NCBI RefSeq assembly: GCF_029227915.1
Contig: NC_079878.1
Span: forward strand, 8,806,001 to 8,870,000
Origin: Hydractinia symbiolongicarpus
Lineage: Eukaryota > Cnidaria > Hydrozoa > Anthoathecata > Hydractiniidae
Length of the DNA stretch: 64,000 nucleotides
Reading direction: 5' to 3'
Shown here: positions 12,353 to 24,646 of the stretch, piece by piece
Position numbering within the stretch: position 1 is the stretch's first letter
How the letters are laid out: each line of letters begins with the position of its first letter
The notes under the pieces: model-generated
What the model saw: only the letters and a program-made list of their open reading frames with translations
Database searches by the model: none
Told to the model about the DNA's origin: nothing
Translations under genes and position numbers: made by a program

Positions 12353-13141
12353 AGGCCGTTTCACATTACAGCAATATATAGAAAAATATTTACAGCAATA
12401 TATTCATGAATAATGATATCAATTGAAAATTATTGAATTCATTATATTGGAAAATATTTCGAATTATTGCAAATTGTCTCTTTAAATGTCTCTTTAAATG
12501 TCCATTTAAATTTTGTTGTAATTCAAAATGTCTGAGGAACAGAGAAAAGCGGTTGCTGCGATTATTATTGCTACAACTTTATTCTTCTGGATTTTGAAAT
12601 ACGGGGCTGAGTGAAGGTTGAAGTTGCTGTGGCACGCTCTGACCGAATATTTGTGTGTTTTGGCTCAAGATTGACGAGGTTGGTTTTGGTGAGCTCTGAG
12701 TGAAGACATGTGCGGCATGTTGCTGTTGCGTCGTAGCTTGAGGAAATAGTATTTGATCATTCGTAGCAAAATCGTGTGGCTGACTTTCAAAATAATAAAT
12801 GTTATTTTGCTCCATCTTTTATCTTCGATCGTATGTTTCATTTACTGTTTATTTCAGACAGACAAATTTCGAATACTTTGCTGATTCGATTTTTCTATTG
12901 TTCGGAGAACAATTGAGTCTTCTCACAACAAAAGAATTTCCCTTGCAATATTTTTTAATTCAAACCGTGTTTGAATTAAAAAGTCTTGACAAGTATTGAA
13001 AGCGATTGCGTAATGTTTTTTCGAACGTGTCTCAAAAGTTGGTTTCACATTATGTCAATTAATTGAGGCAATATTTTTCAATAGTTATCAATAATTTCCA
13101 ATATATTGGATTCAATATATTTCTGTAATGTGAAACGGCCT
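12353..13141. mobile_element. PIF/Harbinger deletion derivative (TTA target duplication)
   Basis: Terminal inverted repeats aggccgtttcacattacag / ctgtaatgtgaaacggcct are flanked by the direct repeat TTA (12350-12352 and 13142-13144), typical of PIF/Harbinger. Inside are two open pieces facing each other. A plus-strand frame at 12530-12610 starts MSEEQRKAVAAIIIA. A minus-strand frame at 12579-12815 encodes 78 residues rich in Q, S and P. Harbingers usually carry a transposase and a second DNA-binding protein, so these may be the two 5' ends left after an internal deletion; that part is inference. Confidence 0.8.
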
Positions 13142-13144
13142 TTA

Positions 13145-15206
13145 TGGTGAAAATATAATAAAACGAAGTGAAAATAAAGTGAATACTGTATTAGCTGTTT
13201 CTATATTAGAGTCGCGCATTTTGAATTTGTTAAAATTTGCTTGTCAATATCCACAGCTTACTGGTCAATTTCATAGCGGACCTGTCAATGTTTAAAGCAT
13301 ATTTTTTATTATCATTATTTGGTTATATCAATACCCTTAGAATGTGCTAATTGTTGATTGTGTCAACACGACTTTTTTTTCCAAATATAAGGACTTTTAT
13401 GGATCCCGACGGGAATTATTTCGTTGTGCGGAAGCACTAGATGTCTTATCCACCTGATGCCACTTATCCACCTGACCTACGTGTAAGCAATAGGAGTGAC
13501 TTTGTCGCCTGACAGCTGCAGAATATTCATTATTTTATGCTTTTACCTGCGTTTGGAAAAGGACGAAAAAGCTGCTATTGTTTCAGTTAAATTGTTCATG
13601 ATTGTAGGATTTGTTTTACTGACATGCTTGTCTTTGTAGCTAGCTGGCTAGCTACGAAAACATTAATGAGAAATAATGGTTCGTTGTGGTATAGTCAAGT
13701 AAACTCAGCTCTTGGATTGTGGGAACCTCTTTTTCTTACATTTTAGTCAACCGTGGCGAAACAAGTAATTAGCCTGAAATAGAGTTTTCCAAGCTTTGAT
13801 TAGTTAGACGAATTCTTAAATTTTTAAAATCGTCAACAGTTCTCCTTCCCGCGGCAAATAATCACTGTCATCTTAAACCAAGTTCTGGCCTACGCAGTAA
13901 ATATCTTAAATTTTATTGTTAACAGAATATTTTTGCCCGTATTATCTCTTTTGCTTAACCCAACCTCGTCCCTAGGGTATTGTGGCCCCTGAGCCGTTCA
14001 ATTTCATCAGCAAAGCAAAATGCCCTGGGAACGAGGTTGTAATAATTCTTATTGATACCTGGTCATAAACATAACGTTGTGATTATAAAATTAGTATAAT
14101 TGGTCCTTTTTGTGTAATTTTCTTAGCATGGAACAATGAATTTAACAATCGTTTTCTCATAAAATAGTTTACCATTTTTTGAGAAAACCATTTCCTATTT
14201 CTTTTGAAGCGCCTAAAGTCTGAAACTCGAAAACTGTAGCTAATAAATTTATTATGCTAATTCCGTTATACTATAGGATTTCATAGAAATTTAAGGGTTA
14301 GGTTTGAGTGATGGCTAATATCTATGACTCTGTGAGCTTTTGGACATAAAAGTTGGCACGCAGGTGTAGTGAAGGAGTTATAACATAAAGGCGGACTCCC
14401 CCGGACCAAGTAGGGTTGAAAACGAATTATATCTGTTATTCTACGAACCTTTTTTTTAGAAAGAGAATATATGCTTCAAAAGTAATTTAAGTAGCTTTTG
14501 GATCTTGTTCTTTCAAAAATCTGTATGGATTAAACAATAAACTTTTTTTGCTTACAAGAATATGTGGCATGTGCAAGGTTTGTAAACTTTTGCAAACATT
14601 GGCAAGTCACTTATTTTCACGATTTTAGAGCCTCGGCAACAGAGATATCTTGAGAAGAGGAATTTTTGCGTGGATACTTTCGAGAATTATTTTCTGTGGA
14701 TTTATTCTCGCGAATTTTGAAAAAAAAATTGGCGAAAAGTGCAAAAAATTGTCCCGTTGACAATTTAAGGTATTTAGCATTACTTTACATGAGTTTCGAT
14801 CCGATATAAAAAACTTTAAGAGGCTCTTAGTCGGCAGAAGTAAAAACTCGGCAAAAGTATTAGTAACTTTGTAAAAACGAGATTAAAAGACACAACTCTA
14901 CTTCCTTCTGGAAAGGCTATTTGCAAGAGAAAAAAATATACACGAGGTAGCGTTAATATGCAGAATATAAGCACGTGACCAAATATAACCAATCACAATA
15001 CTATATACAAAAAAATAGAAACATGCGTAATGCGCAATACGCAATCCTAATTTCTACAAACTTAGACAAAATTAAGTCACTTTTTGCTGAATAAATTTTT
15101 GAATTTAGTCACTTTTTGTCAACTTTTTTTTACCTATAAGGTATTATCTAAATTTTCACAATTCGCACCTGAGAAATCTTGCACGCTAAGGTATATTATA
15201 TATGTA
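13145..15206. other. Gene-free spacer with one short hAT-like MITE (13961-14039)
   Basis: No gene is seen. At 13961-14039 a short palindromic element starts caacctcgtccctaggg and ends ccctgggaacgaggttg. It is the same family as the copies at 25572 and 43401, but no clear 8-bp duplication flanks this one. The rest is AT-rich background upstream of the plus-strand crystallin-like gene. Confidence 0.55.
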
Positions 15207-15338
15207 CTAGTCGTTAGCCCGTGGAAAATCCACGAGTTGCCCGTCCTTTCTATACCGCATTGCGTGCGTCTTGCTACTCGCAAAGCTAAGCTACCATTTT
15301 GCGTGACAGACAGACGTATACGGGTATTATAATATAGA
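15207..15338 (-). mobile_element. Short Helitron-like element, minus orientation
   Basis: On the minus strand it starts TCTATATTATAATACCCGTA and runs through a 'GTCTGTC' block. It ends with the hairpin CGTGGATTTTCCACG, then ...AACGA and CTAG. Flanks are A on the 5' side and T on the 3' side. The TC start, the 3' hairpin about 7-10 nt before CTRR, and the A/T insertion site are Helitron hallmarks. At 132 bp it is non-coding. It is closely related to the last unit of the array at 24501-24646. Confidence 0.75.
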
Positions 15339-15853
15339 TAGTGTAGGCTGAATAGCATTTTGCTTTTTAAAAATCCTGATACATAAAGAACAGCTGATGA
15401 ACAATTACTAAAAACTTAAAAGTAGAAATCATACAAAAAGTGATTGTTTTAATAATTTATTATTTCGCGAAGCACGTTTTCACAGTGAATGAGTAGCGTC
15501 ACGCTCGAAAGCGTAAAATTTAAACGCGAATAATGTTATAAATTACCTCCACCAGCAGCGTAAATATTTGTTTTATGCTTTTCTCAAAGTGAAAAAACAA
15601 ATACAAATATTTGCACAATGCTAATACACCTTTTTCCAATCTGGTTAGACATATTTTTTAATTTATAAGGGTATGAGCTGATAGAAACTAGTAACCTTTT
15701 GAATAGCAACCATCTCGCAATCTTCTGGTTAAATACAATGATCTCGTTGTTTATAGAATGTGTAATGATTCGTGAAGTTTTCTTTTAAGTTAAAAATTGA
15801 AAATATTTATTAATCACAGTTGTACTGGTTTATTCCAGAAAGGTTGACAAAAT

Positions 15854-18800
15854 ATGTATGTCGAGATGTTTCTATTGGAGTGTGTTGCTTTTTGGTTGGT
15901 TTTCAACAGCTACGTTACATGCCACAACAACTTAAGAAATGAAGTTAAATTTGATGGAGAATTGGCAAAAAGTGTCAATGAATTAATAAAAGAAAAAGAT
16001 AAAGCAGTAAAAATGGTAGAAGAAAAAAACAAGGTAAATGTTGCAGACACAGTCGACAATGTGTTAAATGGTGTGACTGAAATCTTGGTTGGTATCAAGC
16101 AAAAGAATTATTTCGCTGTACTGCTAGATAATTTCACATTTAAAAGCTGTAGCAACCGGGGAGGGGTAGAAAAAAAGCACTTATTCTGTTTTTAATGACT
16201 ACAAGCATTGATGAGGTTTTATGATACGTAAATTGTGATCCAATTTTTTACCTGTGTAGGAGATAGTTTAACGCGCATTCTGGTCAGATTTTTCATGGAA
16301 AGTGTGTAAAACGGTAGAAAGAGGGAAATTGAATGTTCATGATTTTGTTGTCCTACAAGAAGAAATTACTTCATCCAACTTTCAAATTATTTTGCTAATA
16401 ACTAACTTTTCTGCTTCACAGTAATAAATTTAAAAAGATTTCTGTATTTAATAATGTCTATGAAGGATTAAAAGTTGCTCAGCAAATCTTTTGGAATTTT
16501 TAAAATCCTTTTTTAGTTCTTCACATATTTAACTTCAAAGATTCCATTTGACTCCTTTGTCCTTTATTTACCACAATAAATTGATAAATATAAGAATTTA
16601 AAAAGTACTATTGCACTACAATTATGGACAAAAACATTGAGGCAAGGCAATGGGCATACTGATGTCAGCAAAAAAATAGCCCATTTTAAGAATTCGAACT
16701 TTATCAAATAACCTAAGATTTCTAGTCCCAATTCCGCTCTGAACATTCACAAGTGAACTTTGACAAGTTTAAAATGTGTAAATCTAATATAGAAATATCT
16801 TACGCAAGTACCTGTTGTGGCAAACTTCGAAATTAGCAGTCTTGTCTCAAAATATTTTGCCCAAGATTAGGTAAATCATATTTTTTTTAGGCATTTCCTT
16901 AACAATTGATTTTATCGCACCGCTTTTTGGAATTCCAGGTCTTGTAACACCTATTGTCAAGATAATATTTTCAATTTTGAACCTTTCTGGCGTTGCAGAA
17001 CTTGCACCTGCCGAAGACAAATTTAAAAGGTAAGGCATAATCAATAAGGAGTTCTGTTATAATGGTGTTTTCTCTTGTTGTCATGTGGCCTTTTCCTCAC
17101 CAGGCTAATTAATTATATCGGTCAAAACGTAGCTAATTTCGTATATCGATTTTTAGTTATCAATAAAAATTGAATAGAAATCATATATTTTTTTGGTTCA
17201 TTAAGCTAGTTGCCTTTCTTATATGGGCGATTTAACCATATGCATTCCAAGCCTCTGAGTTTGAGAGGGAGGTTCTAGCTTTTAGTTGATTTTGATTGGC
17301 GCATAGTTTTTTTTGTTTTCTTTTTAGTTAGCATATACAAATTTTGACAAAATTACGGCTGGTTGAGAGATTGTTCGTGCTCCACAATAAACTTAAATTC
17401 ATTCTATTTTTGGCAACATTATTTTTATCTCTCACAAGGGATGGCGTTACATAATTTTGCATTCTCTTCTATTCTCACAGTCGGCGTAATAAAAACTACA
17501 AATATCAGAGATATTTAGCCTCGATCCCAGGGCCTGTGGCGTTTTTTTATATGAGGATGAAACGGGTTTCATCCGCATATGCGAAAATGGTACAGGACCT
17601 GGGAACAAGATTGCGGAGTTATTGTTCAAGCACAACAGTGTGTTCTAGAATTGAAAAGTCTTGCAAAAAAGAATGACAGTTCGAAAGGTTATAGTCAGAA
17701 GGATGCTGGGTTTTTTATTATTATTTTATGTTTTAGCATATGCTTCCTTGTATAGCTTCTAGCTTGGTTAAGTGGAATAAATATTTCCATATGAACACAA
17801 ATTATATCGCATCTAACCTAGTAGCAAAATAGGTCAGCTTGCACTATATAAAAAATTCCCTAATCTAAATTTTTTCCCTTTCTGTAGCGCACTACAAGAA
17901 GAGGATATAAAGAAGTTGCAAGAAGAGGTGCTATGTTCAATCCAAACCATGAAATTGCGCGTATCTGCTAAAACTCTTGACCAAATACTTTTGGACACAA
18001 GTGTCAACCGTATAAAATTACACACAAGAGTCAAAGAGTACTGTGGTTTTAACAGGAAAGTAGATCTTAGAAAATGCATAACCCTTCTGGAGTTGTTATC
18101 AACTTATACAAAGAGTCAAACTATGTTGGCCATTTTGTCAGATAAATCTGGCTCTAAAAAAATACAGGAAAAGATAAAGGAATATTGGAACGAAGACAAG
18201 GATACTCTACGGTTTTTATATAACTTTGAAAACACAAAAAGATCTCAACAGGTTATACTTGCAGAATTATATCGTCATCCGGAGAGGTTTGTCACCGTGA
18301 ACTACTTGAAATCACTGGATAAGGAATTCAGTTTGTACGAGAGGCCAAGCATTTTGGCATGCGATGAAGAATGGTTACAGGGAACATGTTCTGTCATTAA
18401 GGGACAGAAAGCGGTAAGTGTTTCGTCGTTTTTCAGAGAGGCAAATTAATTTCTATCCCCTATCCCCTAAAAAACTGCCAATAAACTTATTCAAACGAGG
18501 CATCATACCATTGAGGCAAAAAAAATGATCTTAACATGACTAATTTTTTAAATTTATTAAATGCTCTCGTCTTAAAATATTGTGTTTGCGTTGCAACGTT
18601 CTTAGGTCTAACATAAGATTATTGATATCCGTCTAATAAAAATTCCCTTTTTTAGGGTTCCCTAACTCGTCTTAAATCAATGTTTATTCCACCTCAAGAA
18701 GAAGTTAAATTGGCAGGAAAAGTCAAACATAACTTTATGACTGGGAATGAGATAACATCCAACAGGGAAGTTTCCATTGGACCTTTTAAAGGAATGTCTG

Positions 18801-19845
18801 TTTATTCGAGTGAAGAAAAGTTAAAAAATAAACTAACTGTAATAATGAATGTGGACAAATCAATTGATGCTTCGAACTATGTTCGCATATGCAGAGGTAA
18901 GGAATTCAATACAATTCATTTTGACTTTCTGGCAGATACGCCTTATATTTTCATGGTTGAATTTTCATGAGAAAATTTAGGGTCAAATTCTCTCTAAAAA
19001 AAACAGATTTTAATTCTGGGTCAATTTCTGTATCAATCATATAAGACTTATTGTTTTTTTCACTTTTGTCCTCAAATGGTCTGCGAAGAACCGAATCTAA
19101 GTACATAGAAGGTACAAAAGATTCAAGGATGATGATCTTATAAGAGCATGACCCTAACTAGCATAGGGGAAAAGGCACTAACCATACAACTAGAATTTCT
19201 TACATATTTGATGTGGTTTATTTCGGTTTAGAAGAAGGATGGTGCGATACAATACCAAAGCAAGATGGCAGCCTTGAAAGTATAAATCAAATTCGGTGGG
19301 GAAAAAAAAAGAGAATATCCTCTATTTTAGTTCCAGAAGGAATAAAAGTCGAATATGGCACACTCAAACCGAAATACGCATCAAAGATACCGATTGTTAT
19401 ATTTGGTCCACATCTAGTAGAAGGTTTAGAAAAATGCGTATCCAAAGATTTTGATAAATATTACATGCAAATTACTGAGAGTGGTACCAGTGTGATGAAA
19501 AAAAAACATCCGAAGAAAGAAAAAGGTAAAATCTATTACGAGAAAGTCGAAGACATCGATTCACATCCTGGAGATATGGCGTTACTGTGTAGCAAGAAGG
19601 GTGGTATGGGTATTTGCTTACAACAAGGAGAAACAAGTGATTCAATCTATAGTGAACTGGAAAATCGTCAATGTCAATTTAACATCAAATCAATCAACAT
19701 CCCACCGTCCCTGTGCGTGACGATAAAGACAAATCATTATCAGGAAAAAACGATAACTGACACGATAGAGGAATTTGATGATTATCCATATTTTACTATA
19801 ACCAAAATTTATGCAACCAGATCATATGGAACATCTAAATGTTGA
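15854..19845 (+). CDS. Secreted protein, paralogue of the minus-strand crystallin-like gene (five exons)
   Basis: Exons are 15854-16148, 16891-17029, 17888-18413, 18656-18896 and 19232-19845. Phases are again 1-2-0-1 and the product is 604 residues. Residues 1-23 are a signal peptide. Exon 2 is 139 nt, exactly as in the paralogue, and encodes a hydrophobic, glycine/proline-spaced segment (LTIDFIAPLFGIPGLVTPIV). Exon 3 is a lysine-rich helical part, 43 residues shorter than its counterpart. Exons 4-5 carry the same landmarks: SMFIPP, DASNYVRIC, WCDT, then KRISSILVPEGIKVEYG and FNIKSINIPPSLCVTI, which resemble beta/gamma-crystallin strand motifs, and a GMGICLQ motif. The exon 1 donor is displaced relative to the paralogue. 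AATAAA at 20196-20201 is a plausible poly(A) signal. Secretion is well supported; a pore-forming or toxin-like role is inference. Confidence 0.83.
17518..17614. mobile_element. Short hAT-like palindromic MITE in intron 2
   Basis: The ends gcctcgatcccagggcctgt and acaggacctgggaacaagat are inverted partners. The core matches the 'cctcgtccccaggg' family seen at 25572 and 43401. It lies between exons 2 and 3 of the plus-strand crystallin-like gene. No intact 8-bp duplication is evident, so this copy is older. Confidence 0.6.
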
Positions 19846-21171
19846 TAGGATAGGAAATAGCCGTCTGCTATTAAAACTATATTTCCAGATGTTATACAGA
19901 TTGTAAAAGATTGCCAAACTATGAAACTCATCCTAAGACCAACTAAAACACTGTTTCTACACGTACTATGAACTTTCAACGGTTGAATTTTCGATGACTT
20001 ACTACCTTCAGGTTATTTAGTTTCAATGTATTAACCCATACTAGTAATTACACTTCTCCATTTCGGATCATAACAGGCTCTTGTATGTATTTCTTCGTAA
20101 TGCGGGTATTGGAGAAATTCTCAGTGGAGCGAGCCGGGGTATAAAGAAAATGGGTGGGTATAAACCTTCTTTCTATTTGGAAGGTTTTTGCTGGAAATAA
20201 AAAGCTAAGTTTACACAGCCGCTTTTTTTTGTTCAGTAATTAATTAATTTAAATCGAGTATAGGATTGAACGTCGGAGACATGCACTAAATATCTAGAAT
20301 GTTCGCACCAACCTCGTTCCAAGCGTCTGCTCTCTTTTTTTTAATATGGCGACAGCGACCCCGATGTCAGAAAAGATATAAGATGCTCTGGGGACGATTT
20401 TGCCCTACGCTGCTTGCGCGTTCCTGTTTTACCTTTGAAGTAGATAGAAATGAATTTTAGCAAAAGGCTATCGTTCCAGAATTTATCTACGAACTAGTCT
20501 AGGAACAAGTAAACACATTTCCGAAAACAAATCTACTCTGCCCTTTAGAAGTCAAAGACATTGTTTTAACTGACCATCATAAGACAATACTTTTCCTGGC
20601 TTAAGCAAAATAATTTTTAGAATAGAGAACCAATCTTGTTGTAGTCAGAGCCTTACAATATACAAAGTTAAATCAGAATTTATGGGTGGCAATATAATGA
20701 AAGAGAAGAACTGAAACTAATGTACAAAACACTGAGACTTTCCAGATATAATTTATACCTGCTTTCTTAGACGCTTAGACGATATTATTCCATGGTGTAA
20801 CCATCCATAATATATTATATATATCTGTAATATAATTTGTAAAGGCAAACCAAAAGAACTGGCTTAAAAAGTCAGGCACCTGATACTGTTGGTGTCAAAG
20901 TAAATGACACAATTTAGCATAACTAGTATCTTTTCCAAACAAAGGTTTTCAACGGCTAAAATAATTATACACAAACTAACCAATATAAAGAATCAATAAA
21001 GCAATAGGAAAAACAAACAAAAAAGCAACAGGGTGGGAACACGCACACAAAGAAAACAACAAAGGGCTGGTCACACAAACCACAACTAAATTTGATCAAC
21101 CCAAAATGGCTGACCAAGAAACAAACTATAGCCTAAGTGTGACTAGAAAATGCAACAAAATGGCACTTTCA
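19846..21171. other. 3' flank of the crystallin-like gene and gene-free spacer
   Basis: It holds the probable 3' untranslated part to about 20.2 kb. A weak relative of the 'caacctcgttcc...ggggacga' MITE lies at about 20309-20396. The remainder has no feature I can support. Confidence 0.5.
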
Positions 21172-24100
21172 TCTCTTTAATAATAGCCGTCGTCTGTCTG
21201 TCTGTGTGTCCGCGAAAGCCGTGACCCGTAACGGAAACAAGAAATTTTTAAAATGCGCATCAATACCAAATGTGATATATTTTTATCCACTTTGTTGCGA
21301 CGGGTAAATTTAAAGGACGAGCGAACGCGACGGGCGACCCCGTGGTTTTTTCCACGGGTTAACGACTAGTCTCTTTAATAATAGCCGTCGTCTGTCTGTC
21401 TATGTGTCCGCGAAAGCCGTGTCCCGTAACGGAAACACGAACTTTTTAAAATGCGCATCAATACCAAATGCGATATATTTCTGTCCACTTTGTTGCAACG
21501 GGTTAATTTAAAGGACGGGCGACCCCGTGGATTTTTCCACGGGCTAACGACTAGTCTCTTTAATAATAGCCGTCGTCTGTCTGCCTGTGTGTCCGCGAAA
21601 GCCGTGTCCCGTAACGGAAACACTAAATTTTCCTCGGTAATCATGCCGGTACGGTTGTGCAACACGGTTTACCCGGACTAACTGCTCGGCCCGGTTTTAA
21701 CAGTGGACTGTTTCCTGTTTGTTTTTATTTAAACAGATTCTGCGATAAAGTTTTTTCAACAGGGTATTATCCCAATACGCCTGCACTAAGCGGTCAGCCC
21801 GGTGTCACAATTAATCTTTTTAATTTCACAGGAATAATTGACCGACTGTTGTTGCTATGACGGGGTAACAACGGTTTTTACTCTGTTTTTATTTCATCTA
21901 ACGTTGCGGGAAAGTTATTTTTTGAAAAAATAGTTCCAACACTATAATGGTGTATGCGCTTTACTTGATTTACGACATACTGTATACCAGTACTAAAGCG
22001 CTTTACCTGATCGTGTGCAACAGTTTACGACTACTATTAATTATTCCATCGATGTGTTCAAAGCTGTTTGCCTGTACTAGGCGTTCAACCTGGTTGCACA
22101 AATAATTTTGAATTTACGCCGAAACTTATTCTGCAAAATAAAATAATATTGACCGATGTTTTTGTTATGATGGAGTAAAAATGGTTTGTAAACTCTGTTT
22201 TTATTTCAGCTTTTGTTGCGGGAAAGTTATTTTTTGAAAAATATGTGACAGTCGCAACACTATAATGGTGTATGCGCTTCACTTAATTTACGACATACTG
22301 TATACCTGTACTAAAGCGCTGCACAGTTCACGGCACTTATTAAGCGCTCCACAGAGTGTTTAACACCGGATCACACCTTGACCTGTGGCTTACCCCGGCG
22401 TTTCAACGCCAGGTTTCCCGGCTATCTCTTTAAAAATAGCCGTTGTCTGTCTGTGTGTCCGCGAAAGCGGCGTCCTGTAACGGAAACACGAACTTTTTAA
22501 AATGCGCATCAATACCAAATGCGATATATTTCTGTCCACTTTGTTGCAACGGGTTAATTTAAAGGACGGGCGACCCCGTGGATTTTTCCACGGGCTAACG
22601 AATAGTCTCTTTAATAATAGCCGTCGTCTGTCTGCCTGTGTGTCCGCGAAAGCCGTGTCCCGTAACGGAAACACTAAATTTTCCTCGGTAATCATGCCGG
22701 TACGGTTGTGCAACACGGTTTACCCGGACTAAGTGCTCGGCCCGGTTTTAACAGTGAGCTGTTTCCTGTTTGTTTTTATTTAAACAGATTCTGCGATAAA
22801 GTTTTTTCAACAGGGTATTATCCCAATACGCCTGCACTAAGCGGTCAGCCCGGTGTCACAATTAATCTTTTTAATTTCACAGGAATAATTGACCGACTGT
22901 TGTTGCTATGACGGGGTAACAACGGTTTTTACTCTGTTTTTATTTCATCTAACGTTGCGGGAAAGTTATTTTTTGAAAAAATAGTTGCAACACTATAATG
23001 GTGTATGCGCTTTACTTGATTTACGACATACTATATACCAGTACTAAAGCGCTTTACCTGATCGTGTGCAACAGTTTACGACTACTATTAATTGTTCCAT
23101 CGATGTGTTCAAAGCTGTTTGCCTGTACTAGGCGTTCAACCTGGTTGCACAAATAATTTTGAATTTACGCCGAAACTTATTCTGCAAAATAAAATAATAT
23201 TGACCGATGTTTTTGTTATGATGGAGTAAAAACGGTTTGTAAACTCTGTTTTTATTTCAGCTTTTGTTGCGGGAAAGTTATTTTTTGAAAAATATGTGAC
23301 AGTCGCAACACTATAATGGTGTATGCGCTTCACTTAATTTACGACATACTGTATACCTGTACTAAAGCGCTGCACAGTTCACGGCACTTATTAAGCGCTC
23401 CACAGAGTGTTTAACACCGGATCACACCTTGACCTGTGGCTTACCCCGGCGTTTCAACGCCAGGTTTCCCGGCTATCTCTTTAAAAATAGCCGTTGTCTG
23501 TCTGTGTGTCCGCGAAAGCGGCGTCCTGTAACGGAAACACGAAATTTTTAAAATGCGCACGAATATCAAATGCGATATACTTTTATCCACTTTGTTGCGA
23601 CGGGTAAATTTAAAGGACGAGCGAACGCGACGGGCGACCCCGTGGATTTTTCTACGGGTTAACGACTAGTCTCAATAATAATAGCCGTATTCCGTCTGTC
23701 TGTTCGTGCGTCAAAAGCGACTTGTGTTAACCACGCACGAAATTGCGCGCAGCTCTCTGATCTTTTCGCTGCGCTATTTTAAAGTTTCATTCCTATTTTG
23801 TCTTTTGCGTAGTCCAAAACTTTAATTTAATAAGTTTTTTATACAAAATTCATGGTTAATTAACTTTTATTGTTCCTTCGATGCAGTTTATTTGTTATAA
23901 ATAACTACACGGAAAAACAAAGTTGCGGACAATTAACATTACGTTTTCTATTTCATTAATGAAGCTTTATTTATTCGTGCCTTTGAAAGGAAATTAACAA
24001 AAAAAAAAAGTTTTTGATAATAGGAGAACAATAAATTTTAGAAGAATTTAGTAAGTGATTTTTTGTTTCTTCTAAACATGAATTTGAATATTATTTTGTA

Positions 24101-24646
24101 AAATTTTGTTTCATCTTCAACCATTTTTTTTTTTTTTTGAAACAATAAAGCTGGATGTGCTTAATTTTTTTGCCGAAACTTATTATGTTTTTAACTGAAC
24201 AAAAAGTGTAAGAAAATGTCAAATTTGGTTTTTTAAAAGCTATTTGCAAGAAAGGCCTCTTTTTTAACCTCAATCAGGTCGTGAAAATGCGTCAGTTATT
24301 GTTAAATATATGAATTTTTCGAGAAAGCGGCGTAACACTACTTCCGATAATCTATACTATATAAAAAAAGGTGTAGTTTACACTGCTTCCGTGTCTATAA
24401 GTGTATATTTCCAGGAACCATGGCTACCACAGACAAACAGGTGCGCGAAATAATTACGTCGGCTAATTTCCGTGGGTTGTTCCACGGGTTAAACGAATAG
24501 TCTATATTATAATACCCGTATACGTCTGTCCGTCCGTCTGTCTGTCACGCAAAATGGTAGCTTAGCTGCGCAGGTAGCGAGACGCACGCAATGCAGTAAA
24601 AAAAGGCCGGGCGAGTCCGTGGAAAAATCCACGGGCTAACGACTAG
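21172..24646 (+). mobile_element. Head-to-tail array of eight Helitron-like elements
   Basis: The units abut without spacer: 21172-21369, 21370-21554, 21555-22424, 22425-22605, 22606-23475, 23476-23669, 23670-24500 and 24501-24646. Each starts TCT(C/A)-rich, mostly TCTCTTTAATAATAGCCG, followed by a GTCTGTCTG block. Most end with a hairpin of the type CCCGTGGA-tttt-TCCACGGG, then about 7 nt and CTAG or a mutated ATAG. The next unit begins directly with T. The outer left flank is A. The two 870-bp units end differently (a ggcgtttcaacgcc hairpin, then ...cccggcta) and contain an internal duplication of about 310 bp. No Rep/helicase frame is present; the units are non-autonomous. The Helitron assignment rests on these structural hallmarks. 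Confidence 0.78.
21370..23475 (+). repeat. Recent tandem duplication of a two-Helitron cassette (about 1,051-bp period)
   Basis: The pair 21370-21554 plus 21555-22424 recurs as 22425-22605 plus 22606-23475. The copies differ at only a handful of positions in the 870-bp part (for example actgctcgg/agtgctcgg and gtggactg/gtgagctg), so duplication is recent compared with the other repeats here. Open frames in this region are by-products of the repeat. Confidence 0.9.

Noticed and set aside
21375-23333. Several repeated open frames of 65-108 codons
   Set aside because: They recur only because the Helitron cassette is duplicated; no protein motif or start context supports them.
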